From the NCBI GenBank assembly GCA_016867255.1, contig VGKB01000007.1, positions 1 through 23,816 of the forward strand: 23,816 nucleotides of DNA, given 5' to 3'. Position numbers and translations under genes: made by a program. Of this stretch, positions 15,618 through 22,827 are shown piece by piece (the stretch's first letter is position 1; every line of letters begins with the position of its first letter). Under the pieces are notes generated by a model. That model worked only from the letters and a program-made list of their open reading frames with translations, did not search any database and was not told the origin of the DNA. Source of the DNA: Candidatus Moraniibacteriota bacterium (GTDB lineage: Bacteria > Patescibacteriota > Minisyncoccia > CAIUEV01).

Positions 15618-16658
15618 TTACTCTCCATTATCCCTATTTTTTATAGCTTCATAGATCCTCTCTACAATCTCTTTCTCGGTTTTGGGATTATCCCGCAAGT
15701 ATTTCTTGCTGGCGTCGCCGCCTTGACCCAGTTTTTGTTCCGCGAAGGAATACCACGATCCTTGCAGTTTTATGATACCCAGTTTGGAAGCGGTATTTAG
15801 GATATCGCCCAAACGGGAAATTCCTTCGTTGTACATAATGTCAAATTCAGCAGTGCGGAAAGGCGGAGCCACCTTGTTTTTAACAATTTTGGCTTTTACC
15901 CGGTTTCCCACCACCTCTTCACCCTTTTTAATCTGGGCAGCGCGGCGCACTTCAATCCGCACTGAAGAATAAAACTTTAGAGCTTTACCCCCGGGAGTGG
16001 TTTCTGGATTGCCCATATAAACTCCTATTCTCATCCTGATTTGATTAATGAAAATAAGAGTGGTGTTGTATTTAGAGGTAAGCGCCGTAAGTTTCCGGAG
16101 CGCCTGAGACATAAGCCGGGCCTGGAGTCCTATTTGAAAATCGCCAATATTGCCTTCAATCTCCGCTTGGGGTGTAAGAGCCGCCACTGAATCTATTACG
16201 ATAAGGTCTACCCCGCCTGAATTAACCAGCGCTTCAACAATAGCTAGAGCTTGTTCTCCCGTATCTGGTTGGGAAATGAGCAAGTTGTCAATATCCACTC
16301 CAATTTTTTTGGCATACTCTGGATCTAGAGCGTGCTCCGCATCAATAAAAGCCGCGACGCCGCCTTTTTTTTGGGTATTGGCTACAATATGCAGTGCCAC
16401 CGTGGTTTTTCCGCTTGACTCAGGCCCGTAAAGTTCCACTACTCTGCCGCGCGGCACTCCACCGGTTCCCAAAGCAATGTCCATTGATATTGAGCCGGTT
16501 GGAATTGAATCTACGTCAACCCTACGCGCCTCTCCTAAACGCATAATTGAGCCTTCTCCGTATTGTTTTTTTATTTCCTGAATAGTTTTTTTCAACTCCT
16601 CGCTTTCCGGATATTCCTCTTTTTTGTCTTTTTCCGGCTGGTTGGAATTTTTTTTCAT
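15618..16658 (-). CDS. recA: Recombinase RecA
   Basis: RecA is the DNA strand-exchange ATPase of homologous recombination and SOS control. The protein is complete at 346 residues. It has Walker A GPESSGKTT (78-86), Walker B LIVIDSVAAL (152-161) and loop L1 EIEGNIGDFQIGLQARLMSQ (166-185), which differs from the usual EGEMGDSHVG form. FINQIRMRIGVYMGNPETTP (203-222) leads into L2, followed by GGKALKFYSSVRIEVRR. The N-terminus is unusually Lys/Glu-rich. The start lacks a Shine-Dalgarno. A TATAAA box lies only eight bases before the ATG, with TTGTTA 19 bp further up, so the transcript may be nearly leaderless (weak evidence). I did not see a clear LexA-type operator. It stands alone on the minus strand. 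Confidence 0.98.
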   Translation of the reverse strand: MKKNSNQPEKDKKEEYPESEELKKTIQEIKKQYGEGSIMRLGEARRVDVDSIPTGSISMDIALGTGGVPRGRVVELYGPESSGKTTVALHIVANTQKKGGVAAFIDAEHALDPEYAKKIGVDIDNLLISQPDTGEQALAIVEALVNSGGVDLIVIDSVAALTPQAEIEGNIGDFQIGLQARLMSQALRKLTALTSKYNTTLIFINQIRMRIGVYMGNPETTPGGKALKFYSSVRIEVRRAAQIKKGEEVVGNRVKAKIVKNKVAPPFRTAEFDIMYNEGISRLGDILNTASKLGIIKLQGSWYSFAEQKLGQGGDASKKYLRDNPKTEKEIVERIYEAIKNRDNGE

Positions 16659-16705
16659 GCTTAGTATTTATAATTAATAATTAAGAATAAATAACAAAAA
16701 AATTA

Positions 16706-16727
16706 AAATGGGGAGTTTTGTAACCAT
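16706..16727 (+). repeat. 22-bp intergenic repeat, copy B
   Basis: The plus strand reads AAAATGGGGAGTTTT-G-TAACCA, one base different from the minus strand at 9119-9098. It lies in the 150-bp divergent gap, about 47 bp upstream of recA and about 80 bp upstream of yidD. In the same orientation as the copy that precedes tRNA-Arg, it precedes yidD. Limits are approximate to one or two bases. Confidence 0.6.
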
Positions 16728-16808
16728 CTGAATCTACCGCTATTGCTTCTTTGCTTTTGACTCTTCTTTCTTAACCTTTAATTCTAATATTTCCTTTCAA
16801 TTCAATCA

Positions 16809-17066
16809 ATGTTCCAATTAATAAACAAACTTTTAGCCCTGCCTGCTATCGCCTTGCTTATCGTTTATCAAAAAACTATCTCGCCGGATAACAGTTTTTG
16901 GAGCAAAAGAATGGGTTTCCGAATCTGCCGTTTCCATCCGACCTGTTCACAGTATGCCATCCTGGCTTTAAGAAAATACGGCTTCCTAAAAGGAACTTGG
17001 CTGGCGGCAAAACGCCTGTCAAAATGCCATCCGGGAAATATTGGAGGCAACGATCCGCTTCCATAA
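16809..17066 (+). CDS. yidD: Membrane protein insertion efficiency factor YidD
   Basis: This small (85 residues) membrane-associated protein helps YidC insert inner-membrane proteins. It has the N-terminal amphipathic/hydrophobic helix (2-24), the RFHPTCSQYAILALRKYGFLKG block (41-62) and the KCHPGNIGGNDPLP ending (72-85), all family hallmarks. Length is normal for the family. It is usually found between rnpA and yidC; here it stands alone between divergent recA and the convergent lipase gene, so it must have its own promoter. There is no Shine-Dalgarno; the leader is A/T- and C-rich. One copy of the repeated 22-bp element lies upstream. Confidence 0.95.
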   Translation: MFQLINKLLALPAIALLIVYQKTISPDNSFWSKRMGFRICRFHPTCSQYAILALRKYGFLKGTWLAAKRLSKCHPGNIGGNDPLP

Positions 17067-17084
17067 CAAATTTCCCCCTATCCA

Positions 17085-19637
17085 TTATCGGAGATCGTCT
17101 TGCAAATACGTCAAACTTTCCCTTATTCTTTCTTGCGCCAACGCATCTTTAATTAACGTCTCATTCAGACCATCCAATACCTCATACGCCGTTAAAAGCT
17201 TTTCCTTGGAACCCAAATCGTTTCCATTTGAATGGGCTTGATAAGCTTCGGCGATCAGGTTAATAAGCTTGCTTCTTCTCTCCCAAGACAATATCTTCTC
17301 TTCGGCGTAAAGACGGTCAATTAAAGTTACGACGCTTTTACAAGAAGTGGAAACGTTAAAATTGACCTCCCGGCTTTCACTTTCGGAAACATCCCCTTGC
17401 CGCCAATTCCCAGTTGCTTCAAAATTATGAGATCCAATATCTAATCTGGCCAGATCTACACTGCCGCCGATTGCTTCACCGTCTAAATTGTAAGTTAAAA
17501 CAGGATTTTTAATATTTTTGCCGTCCTGCCAAATCTGAGCGTCGGGAAAAAGATATTGCCAATTCAAATACTCTTCCTGATCAACCGGTTTAATAACTTT
17601 GAGTAAATTGGAATATTTGACTTTTTTCACTTCAATTAAAGGGGCACTTCCATCGCCAGCGCCTAATTCAATTTCATAGTCCAGTTTGATGTCCTGGCCA
17701 ATAGGGTCTTCCCTTTCCTGTACGTTCAGGTTCTCGCCGGATGAAAGATTCCAGAGGGCAATTTTAACCTTTCCTTCCCCGCTTCCCGCCAAATTAACCT
17801 TGACATTTCTTGCTCCGCTACTGTTCAAGTCAAGCGGAAAATCAGCCATTACGATATTTTCTCCCTCTATTGGTTCCCGGTGAAACTGGCTTTCAGCTAT
17901 CTCATTGGAATCGGCATTGATAACTTTTCCCTGATCGTCGGTAATGACAACTTCCGCCGGACCTCTGGCGCTTAACAGAAAATGGTTCAATATCTTATTT
18001 ATGGTCGGATCTTTTATCGTAATTTTTAGCTGATCAAAAAGAGTCTTCTGTCCTTTTTCTAATAGATTCCCGTGGCTGCTCTCAATTATAGCCGTCTCCG
18101 AGGTAATTTCTTTATTCGCCAAAGCGCTTTCTACGGTAACAGTATCGTCTCCTTTGCTGCTATCGCGGGGTATCGCGAGGGGATCGGGAATGCCATCCTC
18201 CCACTTTCCATCATTTCCCGCGTAATCACTCACGCCTATTTTTTCAACTGTTTCTTCCCCGGTGCCGGCTATTAAACCAACTATTGCCCGGCGCCGCAGT
18301 AGTTTTATGTCTTCCCGCAATTTTTCTAAAAACGGGTTTTTAATTTTTTGGTCGGCATAGCTTATGGGCCGGCCGCTTTCTTTTTGGAACAGATAGTTAT
18401 AGATCGGCATCATTTGGCCAACGGAAGAAAAATTTTCCCGAATAAAACCCAGCTGGTCCCAATTCTTATTGAGGGCTTGCAGGTACCAAAGATAGAGAGT
18501 GATTGGTTTTTTGTATCCCGACAATTTTCCTCCCTCCCAGATCGGATAGGCCTCGCCAGATCCTAGATGGGGCGTACCGGCAGTAACTAATCGATCCACA
18601 TCATCCCGGTATCGTTCTCCCTCCAAATAAGCCCTAGCCACTAATCCCCCCAGACTGTGCGCAAGCAGATTCACCTGTGAATGGCCGCTTTCTTCTTTAG
18701 CTTTATTAATCGTTTTTTCCAGATACAAACGGGCACTCTCTTCGCAGGGCAAGCGAAAATCATAAAGCCCCCAAAAGAAATCTTTGTCATGATAATAACG
18801 ATTTAAGACCAGGGCCTTCACAAAATAACGGTAAGCGTGAGTGCCCACCGGATTAAGCCACCAAAGATCACTGGCGCGGTCGCTGAGAAGCTTAAAACTA
18901 AAACTAGCGCCAAACCCCGGTATAATAACAATTGGAATAGGCCCCTTTTTCTGCCAAGGATCAAAGTCAAAATTGCCCACTATCCAATTGCCGCCCGGGG
19001 TACTGGAAGTTTGGGGGGCTTCTTTCGCGCCCCACCAATTGTCTTCTGCCTTGATTTGGGCAGTAGTTTTGTTTTCCAGGGCGGGGCCGGGATTTTCGTA
19101 AATTTCGCAATTGGATATCTTCGTGCCTGCATTCCAAATGCGCACTCCCGCCACCCGGTTGCGCCGGATTACCCCATCGGTAAGAATTCCCTTGCCCTTA
19201 ATGGTAAGAGCGGGAACCGTAGCAGAATTCACATTCCCTCCCCCGTCCTCCAAAATGAAATTAGTCATCTCAATCTCGCTGGTGCTCGTGGAATTGATAG
19301 AATACGTCAGACTGTAATCATAATTTTCATCGTATTCAGAGGTAAAACGGACCTTTCGATCATCTTCCCCTAAAACTTTTAACCTGCCCTCAACAAATAG
19401 CGAACCGCCATTCTTGCCGGCAACCACTGTACCGGGATTTAAAGTGAGAGTCACCCCTTGATTTACTGTTATTCTCGCTCCGTCAATAACCACCGTACCG
19501 GTCCAGACGGCATCCGCGGTAATGTTGGTGTTGGTACTGATAATTAATTCTTCCAGAGCAGAGACGGAAAAGGTGGCTAGACCAACCATTATCCATATTG
19601 ACACTACTGATAATCCTATTAATTTGATTTTTTGCAT
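17085..19637 (-). CDS. Large exported lipase-like alpha/beta hydrolase with N-terminal beta-helix (LCAT/PGAP1-type)
   Basis: This 850-residue secreted protein has a signal peptide (about 1-28). Residues about 30-205 form a right-handed beta-helix-like region (NITADAVWTGTVVID, LTLNPGTVV, repeated short strands). The hydrolase begins at PIPIVIIPGFGASF (234-246, oxyanion region). The nucleophile is Ser328 in LLAHSLGGLVARAYL; the likely acid is Asp497 in SKGDDTVTVESAL and the likely base His522 in ESSHGNLL, the LCAT-type order. Beta-rich domains follow (about 555-765). The C-terminal helical part (about 766-850, CKSVVTLIDRLYAEEKI...) resembles a FIMAH-type domain. The substrate could be host or own lipids, or ester-linked surface molecules. 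It starts 26 bp after the Ada-like gene and probably shares its promoter, copy 2 of the duplicated element. There is no Shine-Dalgarno. Confidence 0.85.
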   Translation of the reverse strand: MQKIKLIGLSVVSIWIMVGLATFSVSALEELIISTNTNITADAVWTGTVVIDGARITVNQGVTLTLNPGTVVAGKNGGSLFVEGRLKVLGEDDRKVRFTSEYDENYDYSLTYSINSTSTSEIEMTNFILEDGGGNVNSATVPALTIKGKGILTDGVIRRNRVAGVRIWNAGTKISNCEIYENPGPALENKTTAQIKAEDNWWGAKEAPQTSSTPGGNWIVGNFDFDPWQKKGPIPIVIIPGFGASFSFKLLSDRASDLWWLNPVGTHAYRYFVKALVLNRYYHDKDFFWGLYDFRLPCEESARLYLEKTINKAKEESGHSQVNLLAHSLGGLVARAYLEGERYRDDVDRLVTAGTPHLGSGEAYPIWEGGKLSGYKKPITLYLWYLQALNKNWDQLGFIRENFSSVGQMMPIYNYLFQKESGRPISYADQKIKNPFLEKLREDIKLLRRRAIVGLIAGTGEETVEKIGVSDYAGNDGKWEDGIPDPLAIPRDSSKGDDTVTVESALANKEITSETAIIESSHGNLLEKGQKTLFDQLKITIKDPTINKILNHFLLSARGPAEVVITDDQGKVINADSNEIAESQFHREPIEGENIVMADFPLDLNSSGARNVKVNLAGSGEGKVKIALWNLSSGENLNVQEREDPIGQDIKLDYEIELGAGDGSAPLIEVKKVKYSNLLKVIKPVDQEEYLNWQYLFPDAQIWQDGKNIKNPVLTYNLDGEAIGGSVDLARLDIGSHNFEATGNWRQGDVSESESREVNFNVSTSCKSVVTLIDRLYAEEKILSWERRSKLINLIAEAYQAHSNGNDLGSKEKLLTAYEVLDGLNETLIKDALAQERIRESLTYLQDDLR

Positions 19638-19663
19638 TTGAATAAAAATTAAGAACTAAGAAC

Positions 19664-20056
19664 TCATTTGCATTCCACATATTCTCTCCCTTCCTTCTCT
19701 CCTTCCTCTACCGATTCAAAAAACACCTTATTACCTTCTTTTATTAGCTTAGCGTAACGGCAATCGGCCGGATAAAACTTGTTACTGTTTTTACTGCCCA
19801 CAAATTGGCCGTTTAGTTTGTCAGAATCTGCTCCTTTTTGTCCTGAAACGCTATTATTATTTTCATTTTCCTTTTTTGGGCTGTTAAGGTTCCGCAATAT
19901 CTCCCCAATTTCCGCTTCTGATAAAGTTTCCGTGTTATTTTGAAAAGCCATTTTTAAGCACTGCTCACGGCGGATGTAGCGCTCATACGCGAGTCCGCTG
20001 ACAAAGCCGCAAACCAAGAAAAATAGTAGAATCATAGAAAGAAATATTTTATTCAT
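19664..20056 (-). CDS. Membrane-anchored protein with Ada-like Cys (metal-binding-type) C-terminal domain
   Basis: With the start at 20056 (MNKIFLSMILLFFLV...) the protein has 130 residues: a signal anchor (4-23), a charged stalk with an Asn/Lys-rich linker (55-82), and a C-terminal domain FVGSKNSNKFYPADCRYAKL... (85-129). That domain matches the Ada-type zinc-binding fold often found at the end of exported Patescibacteria proteins. Cys99 and Cys129 are present, but the chain ends at VECK, so the usual second Cys of the final pair is absent and metal binding is uncertain. A longer start at 20131 would translate through a terminator hairpin and is rejected. The lipase gene follows 26 bp downstream. 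Copy 2 of the 56-bp upstream element precedes it. Confidence 0.78.
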   Translation of the reverse strand: MNKIFLSMILLFFLVCGFVSGLAYERYIRREQCLKMAFQNNTETLSEAEIGEILRNLNSPKKENENNNSVSGQKGADSDKLNGQFVGSKNSNKFYPADCRYAKLIKEGNKVFFESVEEGEKEGREYVECK

Positions 20057-20100
20057 AGAGATAGCTATTTGTTGTTTGCTGTTTAATATTAAATTCCCCC

Positions 20101-20134
20101 AATAATAAAAACTTTGCTCCAAGTATAGCAAAGT
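20101..20134 (-). terminator. Rho-independent terminator overlapping a putative promoter
   Basis: On the minus strand the stem ACTTTGCT/AGCAAAGT (20134-20127 with 20118-20111, perfect 8 bp, 8-base loop) is followed by TTTTATTATT. It would end transcription of the gene at 21382-20204, 70 bp after its stop. The loop and one arm contain the TATACT box of the duplicated upstream element, so upstream transcription ends where the next unit should begin. Confidence 0.75.
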
Positions 20135-20177
20135 GATTATTAAATCCAGATAAAATTTTTATGAAATTCAGCTCAGG
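20122..20177 (-). promoter_or_regulatory. Duplicated 56-bp upstream element, copy 2
   Basis: The minus strand from 20177 to 20122 aligns without gaps to plus-strand 3880-3935 (48 of 56 identical by hand). It begins with the shared CCTGAGCT, carries the same dyad ATAAAA-A-TTTTAT (20162-20150), and ends in TATACT (20127-20122). The ATG at 20056 is 65 bp beyond it. It would drive the Ada-like gene and the lipase gene. The function is inferred. Confidence 0.65.
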
Positions 20178-20203
20178 CCTTACCTCACCGCATAGTACCA
20201 GGA

Positions 20204-21382
20204 CTATTCTGCAACAGGCAAATTGGACGGCGCGGGGGCAGTTTTGCTGTCCAGCCGCGGTACCGAAGGCACCTTCATCATTGGCGTGGGGAAGTGAAAG
20301 AGAGTAGCCAATTCTTCTACATTTAATACATTGGCCGTCCCTTGTATATCCCGATCCTGCATCAGTTTAAAAAGCCGCCGGCTGCGAAAAGCTCTTCTAT
20401 TTTTAGCGAAGAGATAGTAAGCGGTAGTGGAATAATACTTATCGGTTATCAAGTTGTTGTAATTGGAGTCCAACATCTTCAGGGCGCCGGAAATAGTGCT
20501 GGGCATAATCCCGTTATACACTTCCTTTCTGGCTACATAAACAAGGAGAATTTGGGTGGCAAAAGCCGGTTTGCTCATCTTGGCGTTAATCGCTTTCACC
20601 AGATCTACTTCGTGAGGCGGCAAAGTTTTGGTCATAACTCCTTCTTCGTCCGTAAGGTCAACTCCCACTTTATATTTCTCCATAATCTTTTTTATTTCCT
20701 CTTCGCCTTTTTTGCGCCATTCCCCGGAATCAACCGAGGCCTGCACTTGATAAATCAGGTGTTCCCCGGGTCCTAAAGTGCCCATTGCCTCAAAAATTAT
20801 CGCCAGCGGATCTACCAACTCTCCCGCAATCCTGTCCTCCATCATTGGATAAGTATTGAGCGGCCGGCAGTCTTCCTGATCCAAAATCACTTTGGCTCCC
20901 CACATCCCCCAATTGTCGTCAGGAATAGTAGCGGGAAGCCGCTTAAAATAATCCTCCCTCGCCACGCTGATTTCAACGTCGGGAAATTGGCTGTAGAACA
21001 ATTTCTCCGCCAACCGTACTGAACGCGCGGGCGCCAGAATGTAGAAACTGACATCCCCCTCCTGCCCCACTATTTCAAAGGAAAAATAATCTTGAATCCG
21101 GCCAAGCATAATATTATGATATTTGGTAATGGTTCGGGCGGCCGCCAAAAGTCCCGCTAAAACGTTTTCCATCGCCTTGGGGCTGGCCTGCATATCTTTG
21201 GGAATTTTGATCTGAAGCAGGGTCTGGTTGATCTCCCCTCCGAAAAAAAGAATATTCACCACGTAACTCGCCCAAAGCGGCCGGAAAATTGAATAAAGCC
21301 CCAGCGGCAGAATTATCCACCAAGTATACTTGAAAACTGTCCCGATTATGTCTAAAATATTCAAGACGGAAGGTTCTCCCAT
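20204..21382 (-). CDS. Membrane protein resembling the N-terminal part of TraD/VirD4-like T4SS ATPases, without the ATPase domain
   Basis: This 392-residue protein has an N-terminal hydrophobic region (about 15-48) and a mixed alpha/beta body with the segment SVRLAEKLFYSQFPDVEI (121-138), which is like the beta-alpha module before the motor domain in conjugation ATPases of Patescibacteria. Near the end, NVLNVEELATLFHFPTP (351-367) and VPRL match the conserved stretch that normally leads into the Walker-A-bearing domain. Here the protein stops about 25 residues later in a Pro/Ala tail. No Walker motif is present and no ATPase gene follows; a terminator does. It may act with a separately encoded motor in a type IV secretion or pilus-like machine. 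A strong putative promoter lies upstream. Function is inferred from motif resemblance. Confidence 0.75.
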   Translation of the reverse strand: MGEPSVLNILDIIGTVFKYTWWIILPLGLYSIFRPLWASYVVNILFFGGEINQTLLQIKIPKDMQASPKAMENVLAGLLAAARTITKYHNIMLGRIQDYFSFEIVGQEGDVSFYILAPARSVRLAEKLFYSQFPDVEISVAREDYFKRLPATIPDDNWGMWGAKVILDQEDCRPLNTYPMMEDRIAGELVDPLAIIFEAMGTLGPGEHLIYQVQASVDSGEWRKKGEEEIKKIMEKYKVGVDLTDEEGVMTKTLPPHEVDLVKAINAKMSKPAFATQILLVYVARKEVYNGIMPSTISGALKMLDSNYNNLITDKYYSTTAYYLFAKNRRAFRSRRLFKLMQDRDIQGTANVLNVEELATLFHFPTPMMKVPSVPRLDSKTAPAPSNLPVAE

Positions 21383-21411
21383 TGATATTTTAGAAAATGT
21401 TATCTTGTCTT

Positions 21412-21439
21412 ATAATACCAGCATAATACCAAACGACAA
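21412..21439 (-). promoter_or_regulatory. Putative extended -10 promoter of the TraD-like gene, overlapping a divergent TATAAT
   Basis: On the minus strand TTGTCG (21439-21434), a 16-bp spacer ending TGG, and TATTAT (21417-21412) form an extended -10 promoter about 30 bp before the ATG at 21382. TGGTATTAT occurs twice, 11 bp apart. On the plus strand the same bases read TATAAT (21411-21416), a possible -10 for trmD with no matching -35. Confidence 0.55.
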
Positions 21440-21462
21440 ATTTTATTTTTAATTTTGCATCC

Positions 21463-22134
21463 GTGCAATTTAACGTTATTACTATTTTCCCCAGAATTTT
21501 GGATTCCTATTTCGCCGAGGCGCAGATAAAACGGGCAGTTCAAAAGAGCAAAGTCAAAATTAAGGTTCATGACTTGCGAAATTACACTTCTGATAAGCAT
21601 CGTACCACCGATGACATCCCTTATGGCGGCGGGGCGGGAATGGTAATGAAGATAGAGCCAATTTACAAAAACGTAACAGCGATTCTCAAAGAGAGTCATT
21701 GTCGGCGCAAAGACATCCGCGTAATTTTACTGAGCGCCAAGGGGAAGGCCTACAGCCAAAAAACGGCTAACCGGCTGGCCAGAAGGTACAGGCAAATTAT
21801 TCTAATTTCCGGCCGCTATGAAGGAGTGGATGAGCGAGTGGCAGAGCATATTGCCGACGAAGAGATTTCACTTGGCCCTTACATAATAAGCGGAGGGGAG
21901 CTCGGCGCCGCGGTAATCATTGATTCGGTTACCCGTCTCATCCCCGGCGTAGTGGGCAACCGCGAGTCACTCAAAGAAGAATCTTTTACGGGAAAACGGA
22001 AAAATCTTGAATACCCCCAATTCACCCGGCCGGAAAATTTTCAGGGATTCCGGGTGCCGAAGGTATTGCTCACGGGAGACCATAAAAAGATTAAAATATG
22101 GAGGGATAAACTAAGAACAAAAAAAGAAGAATAA
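21463..22134 (+). CDS. trmD: tRNA (guanine-N1)-methyltransferase TrmD
   Basis: TrmD methylates G37 of tRNAs for Leu, Pro and Arg to prevent +1 frameshifting, using SAM bound in a trefoil knot. The protein has 223 residues, normal length, starting at GTG (21463). It has DIPYGGGAGMVMKIEPI (51-67), the knot loops LLSAKG (89-94), ISGRYEGVDERV (115-126) and LGPYIISGGELGA (137-149), and the C-terminal YPQFTRPENFQGFRVPKVLLTGDH. By hand alignment the position of the catalytic Asp169 of the E. coli enzyme is Glu173 here (KEESF). It is not beside rpsP, rimM or rplS as in many bacteria. There is no Shine-Dalgarno. It starts the plus-strand unit trmD - pilin-like - pgk. Confidence 0.96.
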   Translation: MQFNVITIFPRILDSYFAEAQIKRAVQKSKVKIKVHDLRNYTSDKHRTTDDIPYGGGAGMVMKIEPIYKNVTAILKESHCRRKDIRVILLSAKGKAYSQKTANRLARRYRQIILISGRYEGVDERVAEHIADEEISLGPYIISGGELGAAVIIDSVTRLIPGVVGNRESLKEESFTGKRKNLEYPQFTRPENFQGFRVPKVLLTGDHKKIKIWRDKLRTKKEE

Positions 22135-22197
22135 ATAAAAAATTATGTTACCATTATTTCAATTGCTCACACAGAAAAATCATTAAAAAAAACAAAA

Positions 22198-22800
22198 ATG
22201 CTAAAAAAAGTCATCGTCTATCTTTTCCCCATTTTATTTTTTGCCGCTTTCGCGGGGGCGGTGAAAGCCGTAACCATAGGGGTGGAAAACCCTCTAGGAT
22301 ACGAGAATGTTGACGAACTAGTCAATCAATCCATCCGACCTTACTTAATGTACCTTGTTGGGGGTATCGCTATCGTTTTTATCGCCGTATCCGGTATTTT
22401 ATACATTCTGGGAGGCACCAGCCAAAATGAGAAGATGATCCAATGGTCCAAAACGGCTCTTTTTGGAGCAGTTTTAGGATTGGTGGTAATTCTGGCGGCG
22501 CCAATGATCATTGACGAGCTTTACTTTATCGTTACCGGCCAGCAAAAAAACTGGAGCGAACTTTCCGCCAGCCAAATCCTGATGCGGGCCATCAATTTTC
22601 TCTTGGCAATCGTAGGGATAATTTTCCTAATCAGTATGCTGATAGGCGGGATCTGGTTTTTTGCCGCCGGCGCGGACGAAAGCAAGGTAGAATTAGGAAA
22701 AAAAACTTTGCGCAATAGTGTTATTGGGCTTGTTGTGGCGTTGGCCGCCATGATAGTTATTCGCCAGCTTGACCGAATAATTACGGGAGGACAGCAGTAA
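22198..22800 (+). CDS. T4SS-pilin-type (TrbC/VirB2-like) membrane protein with an internal duplication
   Basis: This 200-residue protein has a signal peptide (1-24, cleavage after VKA) and four membrane helices in two repeats of about 60 residues (about 49-108 and 131-190). Each repeat has a pair of helices around a short polar loop: SGILYILGGTSQNEKMIQWSK... and GGIWFFAAGADESKVELGKK.... Both end in a G-LGLVV/GLVVALAA helix and a short basic or acidic end. This helix-loop-helix is the form of VirB2/TrbC-like pilins of type IV secretion systems in Patescibacteria, which usually have one unit; here two are joined. It could be a pilin or a structural membrane piece. No SD; 63 bp after trmD. Confidence 0.8.
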   Translation: MLKKVIVYLFPILFFAAFAGAVKAVTIGVENPLGYENVDELVNQSIRPYLMYLVGGIAIVFIAVSGILYILGGTSQNEKMIQWSKTALFGAVLGLVVILAAPMIIDELYFIVTGQQKNWSELSASQILMRAINFLLAIVGIIFLISMLIGGIWFFAAGADESKVELGKKTLRNSVIGLVVALAAMIVIRQLDRIITGGQQ

Positions 22801-22827
22801 ATAATTTCAAATTCCAAATTATCAAAA

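Noticed and set aside
18837..19373. 178-codon open frame on the plus strand within the lipase gene
   Set aside because: It is antisense to the beta-helix and hydrolase coding sequence, with no domain, start signal or promoter of its own.
20057..20131. Longer start for the Ada-like protein
   Set aside because: It would read through a terminator hairpin and the TATACT box, and would put 25 extra residues before a good signal anchor.
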